From assembly GCA_902763865.1 (NCBI GenBank), contig CACWTR010000015.1, forward strand, positions 1 to 50,048: a stretch of DNA of 50,048 nucleotides. Direction: 5' to 3'. Of the stretch, positions 15,792-23,669 are shown piece by piece (positions within the stretch are counted from its first letter, which is position 1; each line of letters begins with the position of its first letter). Source of the stretch: an uncultured Bacteroidales bacterium (GTDB lineage Bacteria; Bacteroidota; Bacteroidia; Bacteroidales; Bacteroidaceae). The notes beneath the pieces were generated by a model. That model was not told where the DNA came from. It worked only from the letters and a program-made list of their open reading frames with translations, and did not search any database. The position numbers were made by a program, and so were the translations under genes.

Positions 15792-18700
15792 TTACTTCCC
15801 CAGCAGATAGTCAACGGCAATGCCGAGGATGCCTCGCCGCACCTCGTCGTCCTTGATGCATTCCAGGGGGAAGCCGAATGCCATAACACGATAGCCGGGG
15901 CCAGGATAGGCGATAGCAGCAGAGTAGCCTCCGGACTTGTAAGCCATCGTGCTGAAAGAACCGCCGACGGGCTCGATGACATCGCTTTGACGAATCCAGT
16001 AGTTCTGCTCACTCGGACGGCTGTAGATGTCGGCAGTACTGTTCAGTCCCTGCACGGTGCAAATGCTGTCGGTCGGGACGGAAACCGTGAAGCGATACTT
16101 CAGCTTGTCGGCAATGAAACCGTCCTCTCCGGCATTGTGGGCGTCGCTGCCGATGAAAGCACCGCTCACTATGATGGACGTGCCCTGCAACGTCAGCTGG
16201 GAAATAGCGGAAAGCATCTCGGGGGTGAAAGCTTTGCGACGAGTCAGGGAATAGCCGTCATCCTTCTGTGCTCCGAGGATGAAGTCGGCAATGTTATAGC
16301 TCCTGAGGTCAAGGCTGGCCAGTTGCGCGGGATTGGTGCTGCTGATGTTGCAGTCGGGATGCTTTGCAAGGATATCCATAGCACCAAGAACACTGTAGTT
16401 GTGAGTGTTGCCGGCCAGGATCATACCTTCCCATTCGTCGCTGCTCACGCCCATGCCATCGCCCGTCTCCTTGCCGTACTTACTCTTGTCGAAACTCAGT
16501 TGGCGACCACAGTAGCCGGGCGACTTCACGTCGATGACACCCGGGTCGCGGTCGAAGTCGAATCCGCTATTCAGCTCGTTGTCAAATGGGAGAGGGCCTG
16601 CCATCCTCTGGAAGGCATCGACCATCAGAATGGAAGGAGCACCGGGATTGGCCGAGAAAGCTGCACACACCTCGTCGCTTGGCAGGCTCTGGCCTCCCTC
16701 GTTGACTGCTGCTACACGGAAGCTGTAAAGAACACCAGCTTCGGCTTGCATCTGATAAGTGCAGTTGTCCCCGCCTACGTAGTGCCCGTTGTCGAAGTCC
16801 TCGCCTGCCTTTTTCGTATAGACTACGTAGCCATCGGGCTTCGCGGTGGGTTCCGAAACGTCCAGCCTCGGCGTCCAATGCAGGGTGATTTCATTCTTAT
16901 CCCTGTTCGCTTCGGCAGAAATGCCGGCAACGGGCAACGGCTGGACAACGTAGTCCTTCCCGCCGTGTATGGTGGAGAGGAAACGAAGGATGCCCTTATA
17001 GATGGAGCGGGCCATGAGGAACTTGAACCAGGGGTCGTGTCCGAGGCACATGTCTGCCCAATTCTGGTGACTAAGCATCTCAAGCAGGACGGCAGGACAC
17101 TGCGGGTCGCGACTCTCGCCATAATTGCGGTCGTAGAGGTCGCGCCGGTTCCAGAAGCCAAGTTCGCGCGACAGGTCGGCGTTGATTTGTGTCATCACGA
17201 GGTCTGCCAGGTCGCGGCTCACCAGCCTGGAGAGACCCGTAGCCGTCTTTCCCTCGTAGAAGCCTGTCGTATAGATACCAAGCGAGCCGACCAGTGTGTT
17301 GTCCGTCCGGAAGCCGGCATCGCTGTGCACTGCCATATACATCTCGATGGGAACATTGAGTCCGCTGTCGCCCCTCAGATAATTGGAACCCTTCGTCAGG
17401 TAGTTGATAGTAAAGGGGCGCGTGTTGACGTCGTCCCTGCCGTCATCGTTGCCTCGCGGGGAATAGACGCTGTCCGGCATTCCGTACCATTGTGCTGAAT
17501 AGCGTGCTGCCTCAAGGAATCGGGGCAAGTCGCTACCAATGGGCAGTGACATCGTCGAGTCGCCGCGAACGATGTTGCCCATGCCGCCACCCAAGCGGAC
17601 TGCATCTGCCGTGACGACACCTTTGTAGTTGCTCAGGTTGTTCAGGATGATGCAGTTGTCCTCGCTCAATCCTTTGGTGAAATGGAATGTGCCGAGATAG
17701 ACCCATGTGCCGCCGCCCATCTGCTGGTTGACCTTGAAAGTAGTCGAGACGCCACTATGCTTGACCGTATAGTTGGCATCGGGAATGCTGTTCGGCACCG
17801 TCTGGTAGGAAACATAGACGGCATAGTCGTCCTCGACAAGCACGTCGGGAATCCAGACGACATCGCTCGTCATCCTCTTGTCGTGTGTGGCTTCGGTCAT
17901 CTGGAAGGTTCCCATGCGGAAAGGATTCTCGCCGTTCTCGTAGCCTTCATGCCGGTGTGCAAAGCCGACACCGCCATAGAGCCAATGGTACTTACTGATG
18001 CGCTCTTCGTAGCGACTGCCGTCCATGATGAAGTCATTGTCGATGATGATTTCCTGCTTCTGCCAGTCGCGTTCTCTCGGAGTGAAGACAACAGCTCCGG
18101 CATTCTGGAGCATCGGTATAAGATAAGGTACGACAAAAGTCTGGGTGAACATGTCCTCGGTGGTACAGAAGAGGCGCGGACGCTGCCACACCCATTCCTG
18201 CTTGGCATGATTGTAGTATTTGCCGTGGCTTTGGCAAATGCCGAGATGCCTGCCCTGTAGGCCTTTCTTGATGGTATAAGGCAGACTCGCAGGTGTCACC
18301 CAGGGATTGCCCTTGTAGAGTTCACGTCTATAGACACGTGCCGTGTCGCTTCCGTCCAGCATACTTGTCGGAATGAGATGCTCGATTGGAGATCCTGCGG
18401 CAAAGATGCTCACGTCGTATGTGTTGTAAGGCATTGGCAGGAGACGCTTCACCTCTGCATAGAGGTCTCCGACGATGAGCGGCGTGAGGGGCTGAGCGAT
18501 AAAATTGTCACTCAGCACGATGGTCATGTGCTTTGTCTGGGCATCGGTCCGAATGTCCTCAACATTTATCTTGCCGAGGTTGGGGAACAATGGATTGGTA
18601 TATGTCGAAAAGTATTGGCGAAGGTTTGCAATGCCGTTGTCCTGGGCGAGTGCCGCGGGACATTGAGTCGTGAGAAGGAAGAGAAGAAGGAGGTGAAGAA

Positions 18701-18812
18701 GAAGTCCTTCTCTCCAGGCTTTCCGTTTCGTGGTGTGACGTTGGGAAGATACGATGGGATTGAAGTTCTTGATAAGGTTACGTAGAGAGTTATTCATTTT
18801 TGTATTGTTCAT
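15792..18812 (-). CDS. Large secreted protein with golvesin-like and fibronectin III domains, amidase-like core
   Basis: About 1006 residues from the ATG at 18812 (a GTG three codons upstream is also open). A long, basic N-terminal stretch precedes a hydrophobic segment ending in AALAQD, an export signal. At about residues 330-420 a golvesin C-terminal-like domain is visible (YAVYVSYQTVPNSIPDANYT, GTWVYLGTFHF, VVTADAVRLGGGMGNI). The next region (MYMAVHSDAGFRT, SRLVSRDLADLVMTQINADL, CPAVLLEMLSHQNWADM) resembles the Amidase_3 fold of N-acetylmuramoyl-L-alanine amidases. A fibronectin type III domain follows (ITLHWTPRLD, AGVLYSFRVAAVNEGGQS), and the last 250 residues are unassigned. Related Bacteroidetes proteins are often named xanthan lyase, which the sequence does not support. 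Probably acts on the cell surface or peptidoglycan. Confidence 0.7.
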   Translation of the reverse strand: MNNTKMNNSLRNLIKNFNPIVSSQRHTTKRKAWREGLLLHLLLLFLLTTQCPAALAQDNGIANLRQYFSTYTNPLFPNLGKINVEDIRTDAQTKHMTIVLSDNFIAQPLTPLIVGDLYAEVKRLLPMPYNTYDVSIFAAGSPIEHLIPTSMLDGSDTARVYRRELYKGNPWVTPASLPYTIKKGLQGRHLGICQSHGKYYNHAKQEWVWQRPRLFCTTEDMFTQTFVVPYLIPMLQNAGAVVFTPRERDWQKQEIIIDNDFIMDGSRYEERISKYHWLYGGVGFAHRHEGYENGENPFRMGTFQMTEATHDKRMTSDVVWIPDVLVEDDYAVYVSYQTVPNSIPDANYTVKHSGVSTTFKVNQQMGGGTWVYLGTFHFTKGLSEDNCIILNNLSNYKGVVTADAVRLGGGMGNIVRGDSTMSLPIGSDLPRFLEAARYSAQWYGMPDSVYSPRGNDDGRDDVNTRPFTINYLTKGSNYLRGDSGLNVPIEMYMAVHSDAGFRTDNTLVGSLGIYTTGFYEGKTATGLSRLVSRDLADLVMTQINADLSRELGFWNRRDLYDRNYGESRDPQCPAVLLEMLSHQNWADMCLGHDPWFKFLMARSIYKGILRFLSTIHGGKDYVVQPLPVAGISAEANRDKNEITLHWTPRLDVSEPTAKPDGYVVYTKKAGEDFDNGHYVGGDNCTYQMQAEAGVLYSFRVAAVNEGGQSLPSDEVCAAFSANPGAPSILMVDAFQRMAGPLPFDNELNSGFDFDRDPGVIDVKSPGYCGRQLSFDKSKYGKETGDGMGVSSDEWEGMILAGNTHNYSVLGAMDILAKHPDCNISSTNPAQLASLDLRSYNIADFILGAQKDDGYSLTRRKAFTPEMLSAISQLTLQGTSIIVSGAFIGSDAHNAGEDGFIADKLKYRFTVSVPTDSICTVQGLNSTADIYSRPSEQNYWIRQSDVIEPVGGSFSTMAYKSGGYSAAIAYPGPGYRVMAFGFPLECIKDDEVRRGILGIAVDYLLGK

Positions 18813-18830
18813 TGTGTCCACCTAAAAGTT

Positions 18831-18850
18831 ACTCCCCTGTGCGGGGGAGT
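18831..18850 (-). terminator. Possible terminator hairpin after the acyltransferase gene
   Basis: A perfect 7-bp stem, ACTCCCC / GGGGAGT, with a 6-nt loop. On the minus strand it is followed by AACTTTT, a short and weak U-tract. It lies between the acyltransferase stop (18874) and the start of the golvesin/FN3 gene (18812), so it may weaken read-through into that gene. Confidence 0.35.
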
Positions 18851-18873
18851 GAACGCGAGACTTGTGTTATGAG

Positions 18874-19419
18874 TTATACCTTGAATTGATTGGGGTGCAG
18901 TCCTTTGAAATTAGCGAAGTATTCCTTGATTTCCTTCATCTGTGAATCGATGTCGCCATTGGGGATAATGGTCTTGGTGCAGACAATTTTCCGCTCGGCA
19001 TAGTCCAGCCCATAGAGCAGGATGGGTATCTCTGCTTTCAGGGCAATGTAGTAGAAACCTTTCTTCCAGTCGGCTTGCGCTTTGCGGGTGCCTTCCGGCG
19101 TGATACAGAGACGGAATGTGTCGGCTTCCTTGGCCTGTTCCGCAATAATGTCTGTCGAGTGCATCCGCTTTGTCCGATACACGGGGATGCCGCCGAGCCT
19201 TCTCATCAGGATGCCGACAGGGAAGAAGAACCACTCCTTCTTCATCAAGAAGTCGCAGTGGAAGTTCTTGGCCCGGCTGTAGATGTTGCCGACAATGAAG
19301 TCCCAGTTGCTTGTGTGAGGTGCAAGAGCAATGATGCATTTCTCGGGCATCGGTTCCGTTATGACCTCAGTGAAATGGAACCATCCGAAGAGAATTTTGT
19401 TACAGAGGGATTTCAACAT
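18874..19419 (-). CDS. PlsC-like 1-acyl-glycerol-3-phosphate acyltransferase family protein
   Basis: A 181-residue member of the PlsC/LPLAT acyltransferase superfamily, which moves acyl chains onto lysophospholipids or related lipids at the inner membrane. The catalytic HX4D motif is APHTSNWDF, and the second block ITPEGTRK corresponds to the substrate-binding EGTR motif. The protein is short for PlsC but typical of the small Bacteroidetes form. Its start overlaps the stop of the small gene upstream by 7 bp. Substrate not predictable from sequence. Confidence 0.85.
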   Translation of the reverse strand: MLKSLCNKILFGWFHFTEVITEPMPEKCIIALAPHTSNWDFIVGNIYSRAKNFHCDFLMKKEWFFFPVGILMRRLGGIPVYRTKRMHSTDIIAEQAKEADTFRLCITPEGTRKAQADWKKGFYYIALKAEIPILLYGLDYAERKIVCTKTIIPNGDIDSQMKEIKEYFANFKGLHPNQFKV

Positions 19420-19679
19420 AGATTCTGAATCTGGTCAATAATCTCATCCGTACGTTTCTGCATGTCCTCCTTCATCTTTTTGAAGAACAACTGGGTACTG
19501 CCAGGCTCTACATGTGAGATGCGGCAAATCATGTCGTTCTGCATCTTGACAATGCCGAGGATGACATTCTCCACATCCTGCGTGTTGCCTCTCTTCGAGT
19601 ACTGTGCTGAAGCAATACATTCTGCCAGCAGTTCGCCGCACAGATAGTTGATGTGTTTTTTCAGGTTCTTTCGTTTCAT
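19413..19679 (-). CDS. Small helical protein of unknown function upstream of the acyltransferase
   Basis: An 88-residue, mostly helical and basic protein (MKRKNLKKHINYLCGELLAE ... KKMKEDMQKRTDEIIDQIQN), not recognised. The overlap of 7 bp with the acyltransferase gene and a strong promoter directly upstream (19713-19744) support a real first gene of the leftward operon. No signal peptide or membrane segment. The function is unknown. Confidence 0.7.
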   Translation of the reverse strand: MKRKNLKKHINYLCGELLAECIASAQYSKRGNTQDVENVILGIVKMQNDMICRISHVEPGSTQLFFKKMKEDMQKRTDEIIDQIQNLC

Positions 19680-19712
19680 CTATATATATTATATAAGGTA
19701 TGTTTAGAGTGA

Positions 19713-19744
19713 CAAAGATACGACTTTTTCTTTGATTTGTCAAA
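19713..19744 (-). promoter_or_regulatory. Promoter of the small gene/acyltransferase operon
   Basis: On the minus strand TTTG (19741-19744), a 20-bp spacer, then TATCTTTG (19713-19720): a full match to the Bacteroidetes consensus, 33 nt before the start codon at 19679. It is divergent from the pfp promoter. Confidence 0.8.
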
Positions 19745-19814
19745 CGAATGTGGCAAAAGTTTCTTCTTTTTTCTATTTTTTACTTTGATGGGCTGCATTC
19801 CCGATGTAATTTCG

Positions 19815-19822
19815 TATCTTTG
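19815..19822 (+). promoter_or_regulatory. Probable pfp promoter (-7 element)
   Basis: TATCTTTG, 45 nt before the pfp start codon at 19868. A TTTG lies at 19784-19787, but the 27-bp spacing is longer than usual, so the -33 element is uncertain. Confidence 0.6.
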
Positions 19823-19867
19823 TGCCCGAAATTAAACAAAGTATGTAAATTTATTAAACCAAGAATC

Positions 19868-21517
19868 ATGAAGAAAAGTGCACTTCAGGTGGCTCGTGCC
19901 GCCTATCAGCCCAAGCTCCCCAAGGCCCTGCAGGGTCCGGTTGTTGCCGTAGAAGGCGCGCCCACCCAGAGCGTCGGCAATCAAGATGAAATCAAGGCTA
20001 TGTTCCCCAACACCTACGGTATGCCAGTCATTACCTTTGAGGCAGGCGAGCAGAAGGCTCTCGAGCCGTTCAATGTCGGCATCATCCTCAGCGGCGGACA
20101 GGCTCCTGGCGGACACAATGTCATCAGTGGACTCTATGACGGTGTGAAATCCCTCAACAAGCAGAGCAAGCTCTATGGCTTCCTGATGGGTCCCGGCGGA
20201 CTGGTTGACCACAAGTACGTCGAGTTCACCGACGAGTTCATCGACGAGTATCGCAACACTGGCGGCTTCGACATCATCGGTTCCGGACGCACGAAGCTGG
20301 AGAAGGAAGCTCAGTTCGAGAGCGGCATCGAGATTCTCCGCAAGCTCGGCATCAAGGCCCTTGTCATCATCGGTGGCGACGACAGCAACACCAACGCATG
20401 CGTCCTGGCCGAGTACTATGCTGCCAAGCAGTACGGTGTACAAGTCATCGGTTGCCCCAAGACCATCGACGGTGACTTGAAGAACGACCAGATTGAGACA
20501 AGCTTCGGCTTCGACACTGCCTGCAAGACCTACAGCGAACTCATCGGCAATATCCAGCGCGACTGCAACAGTGCCCGCAAGTACTGGCACTTCATCAAGC
20601 TGATGGGCCGCTCGGCCAGCCACATTGCCCTGGAATGTGCCCTGCAGACACAGCCCAACGCTTGTCTCATCAGCGAAGAAGTCGAGCAGAAAGCCATGAG
20701 CCTGGACGACGTTGTCACTTACCTGGCAAAAATTGTGGCTGACCGCGCTGCTGAAGGCAACAACTTCGGTACAGTTCTCATTCCCGAGGGCTTGATCGAG
20801 TTCATTCCAGCCATCAAGAAACTCATTGCCGAGCTGAACGAAGTGCTGACCGACCCCGCAACGGGCGAGAGCCGTGTCTTCGAGAGCAAGGATGCACAGG
20901 TGGCATTTGTCAAGAGTCATATCGCTCCGGAGAACCTCGCAGTACTGGAAAGCCTGCCAAAGGATGTGGAGCGCCAGCTTTGCCTCGACCGCGACCCTCA
21001 CGGCAACGTACAGGTCAGCCTCATCGAAACCGAGAAGCTGCTTAGTGCTATGGTAGCCATGAAGCTCGAGGCTTGGAAGAAGGAAGGCAAGTACAATGGC
21101 AAGTTCTCTGCACAGCACCACTTCTTCGGCTACGAAGGTCGCTGCGCTGCTCCCAGCAACTATGATGCCGACTACTGCTACAGCCTCGGTTACAACGCAA
21201 GCCGCCTGATTGCCAACGGCAAGACTGGCTATATGAGTGTCATCAAGAACACAACAGCTCCGGCTGCAGAATGGATAGCCGGCGGTGTGCCCATTACGAT
21301 GATGATGAACATGGAGCGCCGCAACGGTGCCATGAAGCCTGTCATCCGCAAGGCCCTCGTTGAACTCGACGGCGCACCCTTCAAGTACTTTGCAAGCAAG
21401 CGTGAGGAATGGGCAAAGAACACGTGCTATGTCTATCCCGGCCCCATCCAGTACTGGGGACCGAGCGAAGTCTGCGACCAGTGCACGAAGACACTTGCCC
21501 TGGAGCAAGCTAAATAA
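19868..21517 (+). CDS. pfp: Pyrophosphate-dependent 6-phosphofructokinase
   Basis: A 549-residue cytoplasmic enzyme that reversibly phosphorylates fructose 6-phosphate with pyrophosphate. The GGDDSNT motif, with Asp in place of the Gly of ATP-dependent enzymes, marks the PPi type. GGQAPGGHNVISGL, GCPKTIDGDLKN and FDTACKTYSELIGNIQRD are the other substrate-binding blocks. The long form (about 550 residues) is typical of Bacteroidetes and plants. The start chosen, MKKSALQVARAAYQ, follows the promoter; the frame is open further upstream but would place the promoter inside the gene. Confidence 0.97.
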   Translation: MKKSALQVARAAYQPKLPKALQGPVVAVEGAPTQSVGNQDEIKAMFPNTYGMPVITFEAGEQKALEPFNVGIILSGGQAPGGHNVISGLYDGVKSLNKQSKLYGFLMGPGGLVDHKYVEFTDEFIDEYRNTGGFDIIGSGRTKLEKEAQFESGIEILRKLGIKALVIIGGDDSNTNACVLAEYYAAKQYGVQVIGCPKTIDGDLKNDQIETSFGFDTACKTYSELIGNIQRDCNSARKYWHFIKLMGRSASHIALECALQTQPNACLISEEVEQKAMSLDDVVTYLAKIVADRAAEGNNFGTVLIPEGLIEFIPAIKKLIAELNEVLTDPATGESRVFESKDAQVAFVKSHIAPENLAVLESLPKDVERQLCLDRDPHGNVQVSLIETEKLLSAMVAMKLEAWKKEGKYNGKFSAQHHFFGYEGRCAAPSNYDADYCYSLGYNASRLIANGKTGYMSVIKNTTAPAAEWIAGGVPITMMMNMERRNGAMKPVIRKALVELDGAPFKYFASKREEWAKNTCYVYPGPIQYWGPSEVCDQCTKTLALEQAK

Positions 21518-21578
21518 ATGATGCTATGGAGGACGTGTCGAGACGAAACAGGAAGGCACATCCTCACTTGACTGTTCA

Positions 21579-22454
21579 ATGAAGGCAAAGACTACCTCTC
21601 CTACCAGGAAACCGAAGAAAGGTTCTTCCCCCAAAAAGGGAAAGAAGGCGACGAGGAAGTCTTTGTCTTCATTCTTTTTATTCCGCAGGTTTCCCGTCTG
21701 GCTTCTTCTGTTGGGCGGCCTGCTTGTCACAGCTGCCTACGTAGCCTTCTTCTATTATGTCTTTGTCAATCCTTTCAGCTTCCGTTGGCGTGCCATCTAT
21801 GGTGAGCCGGCCTATCCGGAAGGCTTTGAGGTGAGGGGAATTGACATCAGCCATTATCAGGACCGAATCGACTGGAATGAGTTGAAGAGTGCATCCATTG
21901 GCGACGCACCTGTCAGCTTTGTCTTTATCAAGGCCACGGAAGGCGAGAAGCTGTGTGACGACAGTTTCGAGAAGAACTTTTCCAACGCAAAGGAAAGCGG
22001 CTTAATCCGAGGTGCTTATCACTTCTTTGTTCCTGGCGCTGATCCACGGAGGCAGGCAGACTTCTTCCTGAGGGTTGCACACCTTGAGCCTGGCGACTTG
22101 CCTCCCGTTCTTGACATCGAGAAGCAAGGCAACCTGACTCCAATCCAATTGCAGCACGACATCAAGGTGTGGCTCGACGAGGTGGAAGCAGCCTACGGAG
22201 TCAAGCCCATCCTATATACCGGCTATAAGTTCAAACTTGACTACCTCAACTCTCCTGAGTTCGATGCCTATCCCTATTGGATTGCCCATTACTATGTCGA
22301 GCAACTGAAGTATCAGGGACGTTGGGCCTTTTGGCAGCACACCGATTGCGGCAGGGTGTCGGGCATAAAAGGCTTTGTCGATTGCAACATCTTCAATGGC
22401 ACCCTCTATGACCTGCAGATGCTTACTCTCCCGGATAGAGAGGAGCAACCTTAA
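21579..22454 (+). CDS. Membrane-anchored GH25 lysozyme (muramidase)
   Basis: A 291-residue protein with a very basic N-terminus (Lys/Arg-rich residues 1-36), one membrane segment at about residues 40-64 (VWLLLLGGLLVTAAYVAFFY), and a GH25 catalytic domain. The domain begins GIDISHYQDRIDW and holds the catalytic DIE in PPVLDIEKQGN, plus the terminal FVDCNIFNG. GH25 enzymes cut the MurNAc-GlcNAc bond of peptidoglycan, so the product probably works in the periplasm on the cell's own wall. It follows pfp by 61 bp; its last 32 bp overlap the end of the convergent beta-helix gene. Confidence 0.92.
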   Translation: MKAKTTSPTRKPKKGSSPKKGKKATRKSLSSFFLFRRFPVWLLLLGGLLVTAAYVAFFYYVFVNPFSFRWRAIYGEPAYPEGFEVRGIDISHYQDRIDWNELKSASIGDAPVSFVFIKATEGEKLCDDSFEKNFSNAKESGLIRGAYHFFVPGADPRRQADFFLRVAHLEPGDLPPVLDIEKQGNLTPIQLQHDIKVWLDEVEAAYGVKPILYTGYKFKLDYLNSPEFDAYPYWIAHYYVEQLKYQGRWAFWQHTDCGRVSGIKGFVDCNIFNGTLYDLQMLTLPDREEQP

Positions 22455-23661
22455 GTGGCTGGTTATTACAATCGAAGCATCCTATTGCCTGTATCTTTGA
22501 TTCGGGTGTGAAGTGCAGTGGCGTCTCGGCCTTATAGCCTTGCATTCTGCAGCCAATCAGTGAGACGGTTGCACTGCCGTTCACGGTCAGGAAGTCCCAC
22601 GAAGCACCAAGAGTGGTGAGTGCGGCGTTCTTACCCGAAAAGCCCTCCACGTTTGTGAGTGAAGTGTGGCCTTTTCCTTCGATGAGGATGGGGTGTACAT
22701 CCTCCAGTCTTTCGCCTGCATTGGCAATGATGGAGCCTTGTGCTATCTGCCAGTTGCGGTTCGTCCATTGGCTTCCCGTCTTGTGGATGCCGATGCTTAC
22801 ACAGTCGAAGTTAAAGTTTGTGAGCTGGCCGTACGTCTCGTTCCCCAAGTAGATTCCCCCATAGACTCCGAAGGTGAAGAGGTCCATGAGTACGGCGTTG
22901 TCCGTGTGGTCTATCCAGTAGGTATAGGTCTTTCGGCGCACGACGGAGTCGATGACGGCGGGCCGGAATGAGCGTCCGAACTCCCTCATGTTTGCAGGGT
23001 TGACGTGACAGTGCAGGATGCGCGGCACGTCGTAGCAGCGGTCTATGGCAATAAACTGACCGCTCAGCGGATACCCGTAGCAGTGTTCGAAAAGTATCTG
23101 TTCGCAGATGTTGGGCGCGGCAGCCCTGAAGTCCATCGTCATGTATTCGCCGTAGAATGTGAGCTGGCTGAGTGTGACGCCTTCCACCTTCTCGTCTTGC
23201 GACATGCAGATGGTGGGAGGGTAGGCAATGATGGCCTCGGGGTCGGTCCATGCTTGTTCGGGATAATAGAACTGGATGCCGCGTACCTGTGTGGCCGACT
23301 CTACGGTGAGAAAGGGTTGGCTACGGTCTGTGATGACAAACAGCGAGCCAGTTGGTCCGGAGCGGTCCGGCAGGGCTGTCCCTCTGCCTGTCGGACCGTG
23401 AGCCCCCAACAAGGTGACGTTTCGGCGCAGCCGTATGCCGCCCTCGACGGGATATCCGCCTTCTGCCGGTTCCAGGAAGAGGACGCCGCCTCGCGGACTC
23501 ATGCTGTCGATTGCAGCCTGCAGGTTTCGACGGTTCTCCTGCGGCGTGTTGCCAGGCCGGACACCGACAGCTTGCACAGAGAGGAATCCCTGGGCGTTAG
23601 CAGCAAGGACGGACAGGAACAGGAGCAAGAAGGACAGCAGGCAGGAATGTGTTCTGTTCAT
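22423..23661 (-). CDS. Secreted right-handed beta-helix (pectate-lyase-like) protein
   Basis: About 412 residues with a signal peptide (SFLLLFLSVLAANAQ). The mature N-terminus DSMSPRGGVLFLEPAEGGY resembles the Pectate_lyase_3 beta-helix start, which arranges a long parallel beta coil for binding or cleaving polysaccharide. Residues in the coil include GIQFYYPEQAW and GGIYLGNETYGQLTNFNFD. I see no clear catalytic lyase triad, so the activity is not fixed. The start at 23661 lies 8 bp after the murF-alr stop, suggesting co-transcription; longer upstream frames lie antisense to that gene's end. The 3' end overlaps the GH25 gene. Confidence 0.75.
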   Translation of the reverse strand: MNRTHSCLLSFLLLFLSVLAANAQGFLSVQAVGVRPGNTPQENRRNLQAAIDSMSPRGGVLFLEPAEGGYPVEGGIRLRRNVTLLGAHGPTGRGTALPDRSGPTGSLFVITDRSQPFLTVESATQVRGIQFYYPEQAWTDPEAIIAYPPTICMSQDEKVEGVTLSQLTFYGEYMTMDFRAAAPNICEQILFEHCYGYPLSGQFIAIDRCYDVPRILHCHVNPANMREFGRSFRPAVIDSVVRRKTYTYWIDHTDNAVLMDLFTFGVYGGIYLGNETYGQLTNFNFDCVSIGIHKTGSQWTNRNWQIAQGSIIANAGERLEDVHPILIEGKGHTSLTNVEGFSGKNAALTTLGASWDFLTVNGSATVSLIGCRMQGYKAETPLHFTPESKIQAIGCFDCNNQPLKVAPLYPGE

Positions 23662-23669
23662 GACGGAGG

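Noticed and set aside
15792-18812. Naming the golvesin/FN3 protein xanthan lyase
   Set aside because: That name is common for relatives, but no polysaccharide lyase motif is visible.
18813-18821. GTG at 18821 as start of the golvesin/FN3 protein
   Set aside because: The ATG at 18812 has the purine-rich GGTGG upstream and gives a more normal start.
19832-21508. 558-codon open frame on the minus strand of pfp
   Set aside because: It is fully antisense to a clear pfp gene, lacks motifs and arises from codon bias. The same holds for long antisense frames over ygiQ (13817-15505), the golvesin gene (15786-17498), the rhamnosidase (2215-3858) and the kinase fusion (37342-39591).
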